The position numbers and the translations under genes were made by a program. 7,685 nucleotides of DNA, taken from assembly GCA_002409445.1 (NCBI GenBank), contig DHNJ01000028.1, forward strand, positions 1-7,685, read 5' to 3'. Positions 1 through 7,037 of the stretch are shown piece after piece. Source of the stretch: Armatimonadetes bacterium UBA5419 (GTDB lineage: Bacteria > Armatimonadota > UBA10988). The notes below the pieces were generated by a model. It ran no database searches. It was not told the origin of the DNA and saw nothing but the letters and a program-made list of their open reading frames with translations. Numbering within the stretch: position 1 is the first letter of the stretch; the number at the start of each line of letters is the position of its first letter.

Positions 1-266
1 CCGAGGAGCGCCACCCCGATGCCGTCGACCCCGAGGTCGTACCGGACGCCGAAGTCCGCGATCCAGGGGTGCGACTCGGTGAGCTGGTAGCGGTCGCCGC
101 CGGGTTCGAAGCGGGCGAAGACCAGGCCCGCGAGGACGAGGGTGCCCAGGGAGAAGAGCAGCGCCGTCCATTTGGCGGCGGTGCGGCGCCCGGCCGGGAC
201 GGCGGCGGTGACGATCGCGCCGACCGCCGGCAGGGCCGCCGTCGCTGTCAGGAGGGGAAAGGACAT
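1..266 (-). CDS. nuoM: NADH-quinone oxidoreductase subunit M, N-terminal part (runs off the window)
   Basis: NuoM is one of the three antiporter-like, proton-translocating membrane subunits of complex I. Only the first 88 codons are here; the gene continues past base 1. Translation from ATG at 264-266 begins MSFPLLTATAALPAVGAIVT, a hydrophobic first helix (about residues 3-20). A second helix lies near residues 28-45, followed by a stretch ending in YDLGVDGIGVALL, typical of the periplasmic-side segment before the next helix in actinobacterial NuoM. The start lies four bases after the nuoL stop codon, so translation is probably coupled. A GAGGGCGG stretch at 276-283, inside the end of nuoL, is a plausible though modest ribosome binding site. 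Identity rests on the N-terminal match and on the conserved order nuoL-nuoM. The catalytic lysines and glutamate lie in the missing part. Confidence 0.9.
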   Translation of the reverse strand, partial: MSFPLLTATAALPAVGAIVTAAVPAGRRTAAKWTALLFSLGTLVLAGLVFARFEPGGDRYQLTESHPWIADFGVRYDLGVDGIGVALL

Positions 267-270
267 GGGA

Positions 271-2244
271 TCAGACCGCCCTCATCAGCAGGGTCGCGGC
301 GATGAGTACCGCCGTACCGCCGAACATCGAGACCGCGTAGGAGCGGGCGTAGCCGTTCTGCAGCTTGCGCAGCCGGCCGGAGAGCCCGCCCATCGAGGCG
401 GCCGTGCCGTTGACGACGCCGTCGACCAGGGTGTGGTCGACGTAGACCAGGGACCGGGTGAGGTGCTCGCCGCCGCGGACCAGGACGACGTGGTTGAAGT
501 CGTCCTGGAGCAGGTCGCGGCGGGCCGCCCGGGTGAGCAGCGAGCCGCGCGGGGCGACGGCCGGGACCGGCTTGCGCCCGTACATCGCCCAGGCGACGGC
601 GACACCGATGACCAGGACCACCATGGTGGCCGCCGTGACGGTGGTCGCGCTGACCGGGGCGTGGCCGTGGTCGTGTCCGGTGACGGGCTCCAGCCAGTGC
701 AGGAACCGGTCGCCGACCGAGAAGAGCCCGCCGGCGAAGACCGATCCGAAGGCCAGCACGATCATCGGGATCGTCATGGACTTCGGCGACTCGTGCGGAT
801 GCGGCTCGCGCGTCGCGGCAGCGGCATGACCGGCCGCGGCCGCGCCGCGGGTGTCGGCGGCGGGCTCCACGTCGGGCTCGTCCGGTGACGGGGTGGCCGC
901 GTGGCGCCAGCGCTCCTCGCCGAAGAAGGTCATCAGCATCACCCGCGTCATGTAGAACGCGGTGATCGCGGCGCCCAGCAGGGCCACGGAGCCGAGGATC
1001 CAGCCCTCGGTGCCGCCCTTCGCGAACGCGGCCTCGATGATCTTGTCCTTCGAGAAGAAGCCCGACAGGCCGGGGAAGCCGATGATCGCGAGGTAGCCGA
1101 GGCCGAAGGTGACGAAGGTGACCGGCATGTACTTCCGCAGGCCGCCGTACCTCCGCATGTCCACCTCGTCGTTCATGCCGTGCATGACCGAACCGGCGCC
1201 GAGGAAGAGGCCCGCCTTGAAGAAGCCGTGCGTCACCAGGTGCATGATCGCGAAGACGTAGCCGATGGGGCCGAGGCCCGCGGCGAGGATCATGTAGCCG
1301 ATCTGCGACATCGTCGACCCGGCGAGGGCCTTCTTGATGTCGTCCTTCGCGCAACCGACGATCGCACCGAAGAGCAGCGTGACCGCACCGACGATCGTGA
1401 CGACCAGCTGGGCGTCCGGGGCGGCGTTGAAGATCGCGCCGGAGCGGACGATCAGGTAGACGCCCGCGGTCACCATCGTGGCGGCGTGGATGAGGGCCGA
1501 GACCGGGGTCGGGCCCTCCATCGCGTCACCCAGCCAGGACTGCAGCGGGACCTGGGCGGACTTGCCGCAGGCCGCGAGGAGCAGCATCAGGCCGATCGCG
1601 GTGAGCTTGCCCTCGCTCGTGTCCCCGGTGGCCTCCAGCACCGGCCCGAAGGCGAAGGTGCCGAAGGTGGTGAACATCAGCATGATCGCGATGGACAGCC
1701 CGATGTCGCCGACCCGGTTGACCAGGAAGGCCTTCTTCGCCGCGGTCGCCGCGCTGGGCTTGTGCTGCCAGAAGCCGATGAGCAGGTACGACGCCAGGCC
1801 GACGCCCTCCCACCCGACGTACAGCAGCAGGTAGTTGTCGGCGATGACGAGGATGAGCATCGCCGCGAGGAACAGGTTCAGATAGCCGAAGAAGCGGCGG
1901 CGGCGCTCGTCGTGCTCCATGTAGCCGATGGAGTAGATGTGGATCAGCGTGCCCACACCCGTGATCAGCAGGACGAACGTCATAGACAGCTGGTCGAGTT
2001 GGAAGGCCACGTCGGCCTGGAAGCCCTCGACGGGGATCCAGCTGAAGAGTTTCTGGTGCAGGGCGCGGTCCTCGGCGCCCTTGCCCAGCATGTCGGTGAA
2101 GAGCACCGCACCGACGACGAAGGACGCGGCGGCGAGCACCGTACCGATCCAGTGTCCGGACCGGTCGAGCCGGCGGCCGCCGCAGAGCAGGACCGCCGCT
2201 CCGAGCAAGGGCGCCGCGACCAGCAGCGCGATCAGGTTTTCCAC
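271..2244 (-). CDS. nuoL: NADH-quinone oxidoreductase subunit L
   Basis: NuoL is the distal antiporter-like subunit of complex I and carries the long lateral helix along the membrane arm. The 657-residue product (E. coli NuoL is about 613) is complete and starts at GTG 2242-2244. The residues expected for proton transfer are present: E146 in the VGWEGVG segment, K228 in ACGKSAQVP, H253 in LIHAATM, H335 and H339, K343 in HGFFKAG, and K399-D400 in GFFSKDK. Residues 560-630 are amphipathic and fit the lateral helix; a last membrane helix spans about 635-655. Residues 446-490 form an unusual hydrophilic Ala/Pro/His-rich insert in the loop before HPHESPKSM. The gene lies 12 bases after nuoK; its Shine-Dalgarno-like AAGGGG overlaps the nuoK stop codon. 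The initiator is read as Met though the codon is GTG. Confidence 0.97.
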   Translation of the reverse strand: MENLIALLVAAPLLGAAVLLCGGRRLDRSGHWIGTVLAAASFVVGAVLFTDMLGKGAEDRALHQKLFSWIPVEGFQADVAFQLDQLSMTFVLLITGVGTLIHIYSIGYMEHDERRRRFFGYLNLFLAAMLILVIADNYLLLYVGWEGVGLASYLLIGFWQHKPSAATAAKKAFLVNRVGDIGLSIAIMLMFTTFGTFAFGPVLEATGDTSEGKLTAIGLMLLLAACGKSAQVPLQSWLGDAMEGPTPVSALIHAATMVTAGVYLIVRSGAIFNAAPDAQLVVTIVGAVTLLFGAIVGCAKDDIKKALAGSTMSQIGYMILAAGLGPIGYVFAIMHLVTHGFFKAGLFLGAGSVMHGMNDEVDMRRYGGLRKYMPVTFVTFGLGYLAIIGFPGLSGFFSKDKIIEAAFAKGGTEGWILGSVALLGAAITAFYMTRVMLMTFFGEERWRHAATPSPDEPDVEPAADTRGAAAAGHAAAATREPHPHESPKSMTIPMIVLAFGSVFAGGLFSVGDRFLHWLEPVTGHDHGHAPVSATTVTAATMVVLVIGVAVAWAMYGRKPVPAVAPRGSLLTRAARRDLLQDDFNHVVLVRGGEHLTRSLVYVDHTLVDGVVNGTAASMGGLSGRLRKLQNGYARSYAVSMFGGTAVLIAATLLMRAV

Positions 2245-2252
2245 GACTGCGA

Positions 2253-2258
2253 CCCCTT
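2253..2258 (-). promoter_or_regulatory. Ribosome binding site of nuoL, overlapping the nuoK stop
   Basis: On the minus strand, AAGGGG ends eight bases before the nuoL GTG (2242-2244) and shares bases with the nuoK stop TAA (2257-2259). It is weaker than the GGAGG sites of the preceding genes. The overlap suggests that ribosomes ending nuoK restart on nuoL. This site supports the GTG as the start. Confidence 0.55.
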
Positions 2259-2556
2259 ACAGCTTCATCAGGCTGGCGTCGTCGACCGAGGCCGAGTGGC
2301 GGGAGCGGAACAGCGACACGATGATCGCGAGCCCGACCACGACCTCCGCGGCGGCGACGACCATCGTGAAGAAGGCGAGGATCTGGCCGTCGAGGTTGCC
2401 GTGCATCCGGGAGAACGAGACGAGCGCGAGATTGCAGGCGTTGAGCATCAGCTCGATGCACATGAACACCACGATCGCGTTCCGCCTGATCAGCACCCCG
2501 GATGCACCGATCGTGAACAAAAGGGCCGCGAGGTAGAGGTAGTTGACCGGATTCAC
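2257..2556 (-). CDS. nuoK: NADH-quinone oxidoreductase subunit K
   Basis: NuoK (ND4L homologue) is a small three-helix subunit of the complex I membrane arm that takes part in the proton path between NuoJ and NuoN. The product is 99 residues, close to the usual family length of about 100. Three hydrophobic segments lie at roughly residues 5-23, 28-48 and 60-83. The two conserved membrane glutamates are present: E35 in CIELMLNA and E71 in AAAEVVVGLA, matching E36 and E72 of E. coli NuoK. Translation starts at GTG 2554-2556, whose GTGA overlaps the nuoJ stop by four bases, with GAGGAGGT six bases upstream. The short hydrophilic tail after residue 84 is unremarkable. Confidence 0.97.
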   Translation of the reverse strand: MNPVNYLYLAALLFTIGASGVLIRRNAIVVFMCIELMLNACNLALVSFSRMHGNLDGQILAFFTMVVAAAEVVVGLAIIVSLFRSRHSASVDDASLMKL

Positions 2557-3419
2557 TTGGCGACCTCCTCCCCTTCTTCTGCGTGGTCCTCGGACGCTCC
2601 GGCACGGTCCGCGAGGCCGCGGCCCAGCCGCTCGCCGGAGCGCTGTTCCAGCGCCTTGAGGTCGGCGAGCGCCTCGCCGGACACGTCACGGATCTGGCCG
2701 CGGCGGCGCAGTGTCTGCATGACCGTCAGCTCGGACGGGGTGCCGTCCGGGAGCAGACCGGCGATGTCCACGGCGTTGTGCCGGGCGTAGACACCGGGGG
2801 CCGGCAGCGGCGGCAGGTGGCTGCTGCGCACCCGCTCCTGGGACAGCTCCCGCTGGGTCTTGGCGCGTTCGGTGCGCTCGCGGTGGGTGAGCAGCATCGC
2901 GCCGACGGTCGCCGTGATCAGCAGGGCGCCGGTGATCTCGAACGCGAAGACGTACTTGGTGAAGATGAGGTTGGCCAGCCCCTCGACGTTGCCGCCGTGC
3001 AGGGCGTTGGCGGCACCGAGGCCGTTGTAGCCGCGCAGCGAGGCCTGGCCGATCCCGGCGATCAGCAGGACGCCGAAGCCGAGCCCGCAGCCGGCGGCCA
3101 GCCAGCGCTGGCCCTTGATGGTCTCCTTCAGGGAGTCCGCGGCCGTGACGCCGACGAGCATGACGACGAAGAGGAACAGCATCATGATCGCGCCGGTGTA
3201 GACGACGATCTGCACGATGCCCAGGAAGTAGGCGCCGTTGGCGAGGTAGAAGACCGCCAGCACGATCATGGTGCCGGCGAGCGACAGCGCGCTGTGCACC
3301 GCCTTCTTCATCAGGACCGTGGAGAGCGCCCCGATGACGGCGACGGTGCCGAGCAGCCAGAACTGGACGGCCTCACCGGTCGAGGTGGCGGAGGCCGCTG
3401 CGGCCAGGGAGGCGTTCAC
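2553..3419 (-). CDS. nuoJ: NADH-quinone oxidoreductase subunit J
   Basis: NuoJ (ND6 homologue) is a membrane subunit next to the quinone cavity of complex I; its third helix is implicated in coupling quinone chemistry to proton transfer. The 288-residue product has five hydrophobic segments in residues 17-178. The hallmark IVVYTGAIMMLFLFVVML at about 71-88 includes the conserved tyrosine Y74. The last helix includes FEITGALLITATVGAMLLTH. The remaining roughly 110 residues (180-288) are charged and cytoplasmic in character, a tail absent from the E. coli protein (about 184 residues) but, as I recall, usual in actinobacteria. The frame is open upstream to 3830, but the GTG at 3417-3419 is chosen: it has AAGGAGGT six bases upstream, overlaps the nuoI stop by four bases, and everything before it is nuoI coding sequence in another frame. 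Confidence 0.95.
   Translation of the reverse strand: MNASLAAAASATSTGEAVQFWLLGTVAVIGALSTVLMKKAVHSALSLAGTMIVLAVFYLANGAYFLGIVQIVVYTGAIMMLFLFVVMLVGVTAADSLKETIKGQRWLAAGCGLGFGVLLIAGIGQASLRGYNGLGAANALHGGNVEGLANLIFTKYVFAFEITGALLITATVGAMLLTHRERTERAKTQRELSQERVRSSHLPPLPAPGVYARHNAVDIAGLLPDGTPSELTVMQTLRRRGQIRDVSGEALADLKALEQRSGERLGRGLADRAGASEDHAEEGEEVAK
2563..2570 (-). promoter_or_regulatory. Ribosome binding site of nuoK
   Basis: GAGGAGGT on the minus strand, inside the last codons of nuoJ, lies six bases before the overlapping GTGA that starts nuoK. The same spacing recurs before nuoH, nuoI and nuoJ, which supports the GTG start. Confidence 0.7.
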
Positions 3420-4012
3420 GCGTCCACCTCCTTCTCGGTCTCGCCCTTGGAGACGGCACTCTGGCGCTCCGTGCCCGGGGCCGCCTCGGTCACCAGGCCC
3501 CGGTAGTAGTCCTGTTCGTCCATGCCGGGGAAGGTCGCGTGCGGACTGTCGACCATGCCCTCCTCCAGCCCGGCGAGGAGCTCGTCCTTGGTGTAGATGA
3601 GGCTCGCGCGGGTGGTGTTGGCCAGCTCGAAGTCGTTGGTCATGGTCAGTGCCCGGGTGGGGCACGCCTCGATGCACAGCCCGCACAGGATGCAGCGCGC
3701 GTAGTTGATCTGGTAGACGCGGCCGTAGCGCTCGCCCGGGGAGTAGCGCTCCTCGTCGGTGTTGTCCGCGCCCTCCACGTAGATCGCGTCGGCGGGACAG
3801 GCCCAGGCGCACAGCTCGCAGCCGACGCACTTCTCCAGGCCGTCCGGGTGCCGGTTGAGCTGGTGCCGGCCGTGGAAGCGCGGCGCCGTCACCTTCGGCG
3901 TCTCCGGGTACTGCTCGGTCAGCCGCTTCCTGAACATGGCCTTGAAGGTCACGCCGAAGCCGGCGACCGGATTCATGAACGTGTCCCCTGAGGGCTCCGA
4001 TGGCTCAGACAC
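3416..4012 (-). CDS. nuoI: NADH-quinone oxidoreductase subunit I, 2x[4Fe-4S] protein
   Basis: NuoI (TYKY homologue) passes electrons through clusters N6a and N6b from NuoG towards N2 in NuoB, in the peripheral arm of complex I near the membrane. Counted from GTG 4010-4012, the product has 198 residues. It holds two complete ferredoxin motifs: C62, C65, C68, C72 in EKCVGCELCAWACP, and C107, C110, C113, C117 in ARCILCGLCIEACP. The N-terminal NPVAGFGVTFKAMF and the middle ERYGRVYQINYARC are typical of the family in Streptomyces. The frame is open up to 4090, but the GTG has AAAGGAGG six bases upstream and overlaps the end of nuoH by eight bases (GTGTCTGA), the usual coupling in this operon. The ATG at 3974-3976 (MNPVAGF) is the main alternative start. 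The tail after residue 170 is polar and variable. Confidence 0.96.
   Translation of the reverse strand: MSEPSEPSGDTFMNPVAGFGVTFKAMFRKRLTEQYPETPKVTAPRFHGRHQLNRHPDGLEKCVGCELCAWACPADAIYVEGADNTDEERYSPGERYGRVYQINYARCILCGLCIEACPTRALTMTNDFELANTTRASLIYTKDELLAGLEEGMVDSPHATFPGMDEQDYYRGLVTEAAPGTERQSAVSKGETEKEVDA
3426..3433 (-). promoter_or_regulatory. Ribosome binding site deciding the nuoJ start
   Basis: AAGGAGGT on the minus strand, a near-perfect Shine-Dalgarno sequence, lies six bases before the GTG at 3417-3419. It decides for this internal start over the much longer open frame that extends to 3830. Confidence 0.8.
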
Positions 4013-5408
4013 CGTCGGCCTCCTTTCCGTTACCCGCGCGATCGTCACTCTGAGTATCCGGGCCGCCACTGACAACGAGCTCGCGTTCACGGCGTGGCGT
4101 GCGGCGCGGCACCGGCGGCAGGGTCTGGCCGGGCAGCGGCGGCACCGGGAATCCGCCCGCCATCGGGTCGAACGCCGGCTCGGGACCGGCCGCCTCCTCG
4201 GCGGCCTTGGCCTTGCGGTCGCGGAAGACGTCGGCGACGAAGGAGATCAGCAGGATCGCGATCACGGCCGCGGCGACGTACAGCACGATCCGCGAGAAGT
4301 CGTATCCCTCGTTGCGCAGTGCCCGGACCGTGGCGACCAGCATCAGCCAGACCACGGAGACCGGGATCAGCACCTTCCAGCCGAGCTTCATCAGCTGGTC
4401 GTAGCGGACGCGGGGCAGGGTGCCGCGCAGCCAGATGAAGAAGAAGAGGAGCAGCTGGACCTTGAGGACGAACCAGAGCATCGGCCACCAGCCGTGGTTC
4501 GCGCCCTCCCAGAACGTGCTGACCGGGTACGGGGCCCGCCAGCCGCCCAGGAACAGGGTGACGGAGACGGCCGAGACGGTGACCATGTTGACGTACTCGG
4601 CGAGCATGAACATCGCGAACTTGATCGACGAGTACTCGGTGTTGAAGCCGCCGACCAGGTCGCCCTCGGACTCGGGCATGTCGAACGGGGCGCGGTTGGT
4701 CTCCCCGACCATCGTGACGACGTAGATGATGAAGGAGACCGGCAGCAGGATGATGTACCAGCGGTCCGCCTGCGCCTCGACGATCTGCGAGGTCGACATC
4801 GACCCGGAGTAGAGGAACACCGAGGCGAACGCGGCGCCCATCGCGATCTCGTAGCTGATCATCTGGGCGCACGAGCGCAGACCGCCGAGCAGCGGGTACG
4901 TCGATCCGGAGGACCAGCCGGCCAGCACGATGCCGTAGATGCCGACGGAGGCGACCGCGAGGATGTACAGCATCGCGATCGGCAGGTCGGTGAGCTGCAT
5001 CGTCGTACGGTGGCCGAAGATCGACACCTCGTTGCCGGACGGGCCGAACGGGATCACCGCGATCGCCATGAACGCCGGTGCGGCGGCGATGATCGGGGCG
5101 AGCACGTAGACGACCTTGTCGGCGCGCTTGACGACGACGTCTTCCTTCAGCATCAGCTTCACGCCGTCGGCGAGCGACTGGAGCATGCCCCAGGGGCCGT
5201 GCCGGTTGGGGCCGATGCGCAGCTGCATCCAGGCGACGACCTTGCGCTCCCACACGATGGAGAAGAGCACCGTCACCATCAGGAACGCGAAGCAGAAGAC
5301 CGCCTTGACGACGACGAGCCACCACGGGTCCGTGCCGAACATCGAGAGATCCTCGGCGGCCAGGACGGCGCCCTGGGGCGCCGCGGCGAGTTGGGCGAGG
5401 CCGGTCAC
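4005..5408 (-). CDS. nuoH: NADH-quinone oxidoreductase subunit H
   Basis: NuoH (ND1 homologue) anchors the peripheral arm to the membrane and forms much of the quinone-binding chamber. The product has 467 residues from GTG 5406-5408. Signature segments are present: ERKVVAWMQLRIGPNRHGPW at about 54-73, GETNRAPFDMPESEGDLVGG at about 235-254 followed by FNTEYSSIKFAMFMLAEY, and RGTLPRVRYDQLMKLGWK at about 328-345. About eight hydrophobic segments lie between residues 30 and 392. Residues 395-467 form a Pro/Ala/Arg-rich soluble extension; E. coli NuoH (about 325 residues) lacks it, and I recall such tails in actinobacterial NuoH. The start overlaps the nuoG stop by four bases (GTGA) and has GGAGGT six bases upstream. 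The frame is open upstream to 5834, but that stretch is nuoG in another frame. Confidence 0.97.
   Translation of the reverse strand: MTGLAQLAAAPQGAVLAAEDLSMFGTDPWWLVVVKAVFCFAFLMVTVLFSIVWERKVVAWMQLRIGPNRHGPWGMLQSLADGVKLMLKEDVVVKRADKVVYVLAPIIAAAPAFMAIAVIPFGPSGNEVSIFGHRTTMQLTDLPIAMLYILAVASVGIYGIVLAGWSSGSTYPLLGGLRSCAQMISYEIAMGAAFASVFLYSGSMSTSQIVEAQADRWYIILLPVSFIIYVVTMVGETNRAPFDMPESEGDLVGGFNTEYSSIKFAMFMLAEYVNMVTVSAVSVTLFLGGWRAPYPVSTFWEGANHGWWPMLWFVLKVQLLLFFFIWLRGTLPRVRYDQLMKLGWKVLIPVSVVWLMLVATVRALRNEGYDFSRIVLYVAAAVIAILLISFVADVFRDRKAKAAEEAAGPEPAFDPMAGGFPVPPLPGQTLPPVPRRTPRRERELVVSGGPDTQSDDRAGNGKEADGV
4019..4026 (-). promoter_or_regulatory. Ribosome binding site deciding the nuoI start
   Basis: AAAGGAGG on the minus strand lies inside the 3' end of nuoH, six bases before the GTG at 4010-4012. 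It favours this GTG over both the upstream ATG at 4090 and the downstream ATG at 3976. Confidence 0.75.
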
Positions 5409-6198
5409 TCTCCTACCTCCGATGTCACGACTGCGTCCGCCGGCGCGGTGCGGGAGCCCGGGGTGGCCGGATGGATCCGGACCGGGCCGCCCGGCTGCGC
5501 GCCGGTGTCGGCGGGGACTCCCCGGCCGACGGAGTTGAGCGGCACCCAGACCACCCGGTCCGGCATCGCGGTGACGGCCAGCGGGAGTTCGGTGGTGCCG
5601 GCCGGGCCGGTGACGGCGAGCAGGTCGCCGTCCTTCACCCCGGCCTCGGCGGCGGTGGCGGCGGAGAGCCGGGCGACGGCGGCGTGCCGGGTACCGGCCA
5701 GCGCCTCGTCGCCCTCCTGGAGCCGGCCCCGGTCGAGCAGCAACCGGTGTCCGGCCAGGATCGCTTCGCCGTCGCCGGGCCGGGGCAGCGGCCGGGAGGA
5801 CTCGCGGGGGTCTTCCGCGTACGAGCCCTGCCACCCGCCGAGCCGGTCGAGCTCCCGGCGGGCCGCCCTCAGGTCGGGCAGCCCCAGGTGTACGTCGAGG
5901 GCGTCGGCCAGCATGTGCAGCACCCGGCCGTCGGTCGGGCAGAGCGTCCGCGGCAGCTGCTCGGGCTTGAGCGCCGCCTCGAACATCCGCGCCCGGCCTT
6001 CCCAGTTGAGGAAGGTGCCGGACTTCTCCGCCACGGCGGCCACCGGCAGCACCACGTCGGCGCGCTCGGTGACGGCGCTCGGCCGCAGCTCCAGGGAGAC
6101 CAGGAAACCGACCTCGTCCAGGGCCTCGACGGCCCGCGCCGGATCGGGCAGGTCCTCCGGGTCGACGCCCGCGACCAGCAGCGCGGCCAGCTCGCCGG
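5405..6198 (-). CDS. nuoG: NADH-quinone oxidoreductase subunit G, C-terminal fragment only
   Basis: NuoG is the large iron-sulfur subunit of the peripheral arm of complex I; its C-terminal half is related to molybdopterin oxidoreductases but carries no cofactor role in most species. About 264 codons remain, ending at TGA 5405-5407. The fragment opens with GELAALLVAGVDPEDLPDP and includes SAVTERADVVLPVAAVAEKS and GTFLNWEGR, the conserved late motif of the molybdopterin-like domain, then a C-terminal lobe (about residues 185-245 of the fragment, with VKDGDLLAVTGPAG and VVWVPLNSVGRG) resembling the dinucleotide-binding domain. The N-terminal ferredoxin-like and 4Fe-4S cysteine modules are all missing. 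Upstream the frame runs without interruption into glutamate racemase coding sequence of quite different composition, so no start codon belongs to this gene here. A join artefact is the likely cause of the truncation. Confidence 0.93.
5415..5420 (-). promoter_or_regulatory. Ribosome binding site deciding the nuoH start
   Basis: GGAGGT on the minus strand lies six bases before the GTG at 5406-5408, inside the last codons of nuoG. It marks this GTG as the start despite the open frame continuing to 5834. Confidence 0.75.
6179..6198. other. Join between actinobacterial nuoG and betaproteobacterial murI
   Basis: Sequence identity, codon use and gene neighbourhood all switch here. Read on the minus strand, the codons ACC GGC GAG CTG GCC GCG CTG encode TGELAAL. 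A GELAAL-type peptide is expected both near the end of comamonad MurI and inside Streptomyces NuoG, so a short stretch of identical bases in the two parents probably joins them. The breakpoint cannot be placed more exactly without both parental sequences. I see no repeat, target duplication, integrase gene or insertion-sequence end at the site. The likeliest cause is a chimeric join in assembly, library construction or amplification. Confidence 0.85.
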
Positions 6199-6970
6199 TG
6201 GTCACCAGGCTGAAGGCCTCATCGGCACCAGGTGCCTGCGCCGGCTTGCGCAGCATGCCGGTGGCATGCAGCAGGCTATAGGTGCGGCGGGCCACCGGCG
6301 TGGCCGTGTCCATCAGCTGCACCTGGTCGCCCACCAGCGCACGCAGGGTATCGGCAGCAAATAGGTAGTGGGTGCAGCCCAGCACCAGGGTGTCGATCTG
6401 GCCAGGCTGGGTGCCAAAGGCGCCCATGGCGGCCAGGTAGGTCTGGCACAGGCTCTGGATATGCGCGGCATCGGCCGCCGCATCGCGCCCGGGCCGGGTG
6501 CTGTCTTCAATCGCGCGCGCCAGTCCGTTGCAGGCCTGCACCACAAAGCGGGTTTGCGTGGCATGCGCAGCCTGCAGGGTGGCAAAGCGGCTGCTGGTGA
6601 CGGTGCCCTGGGTGGCGATCACGCCCACCACATGGGTCTGGCTGTACTGGGCGGCGGGTTTGAGGGCGGGCTCCACACCGATGATGGGTAGGCCAGGGTG
6701 CTGCTCGCGCAGGCCCTCGATGGCCGCTGCGGTCGCCGTGTTGCAGGCAATCACCAGCGCCTTGATGCCATGGCGCTCGCGCATCTGCTGCGTGATGTGG
6801 GCGCAGCGCTGCTGCACAAAGGCGTCACCTCGCTCGCCGTAAGGGGCATTGCCACTGTCGGCCACATAGACGAACTGCTCATCGGGCAGCACGTCGCGCA
6901 GCGCGCGCAGCACGCTCAGGCCGCCGATACCGCTGTCAAAAACACCAATGGGGGAGAGGGGGCTGGGCAT
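6179..6970 (-). CDS. murI: Glutamate racemase, lacking its extreme C-terminus
   Basis: MurI interconverts L- and D-glutamate in the cytoplasm without a cofactor and supplies D-glutamate for peptidoglycan. Counted from ATG 6968-6970 (MPSPLSPIGVFDSGIGG), about 264 residues are present, nearly the full family length (about 265-285). The N-terminal FDSGIGGLSV carries the acid/base-site aspartate D12 and serine S13. The two catalytic cysteines are C76 in VIACNTATAAA and C199 in LVLGCTHYLF, the latter followed by H201. The last native residues appear to be near FSLVTTGELAAL; a further few to about fifteen residues are replaced by NuoG sequence in the same frame. The frame is open to an ATG at 7043-7045, but those 25 extra residues do not resemble the family, and the homologous sequence starts at MPSPLSPIGVF. 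No strong Shine-Dalgarno sequence is visible before either start. Confidence 0.93.
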
Positions 6971-7037
6971 GGAGGCGTGCACGGTGAGGGCTATGGAAAA
7001 AGAAGCGGGCGCCGTGATTGTAGGCAGGCTGCAGCTT

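Noticed and set aside
248..1354. Minus-strand frame of 368 codons inside nuoL
   Set aside because: It is an out-of-frame reading of nuoL with an Arg-rich, featureless product.
901..2790. Long plus-strand open frame of 629 codons over nuoL, nuoK and nuoJ
   Set aside because: It is antisense to three recognised genes, is dominated by Asp, Glu, Arg, His and Gly as high-GC reverse frames are, and has no recognisable domain.
3855..6281. Long plus-strand open frame of 808 codons over nuoI, nuoH and nuoG
   Set aside because: It is an antisense shadow of real complex I genes with low-complexity charged translation, and it crosses the chimeric join.
5405..6970. A genuine natural bifunctional glutamate racemase-NuoG enzyme or a new system
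   Set aside because: Composition, taxonomy and gene neighbourhood all switch at one point, both genes are truncated there, and no functional link between the two activities is apparent.
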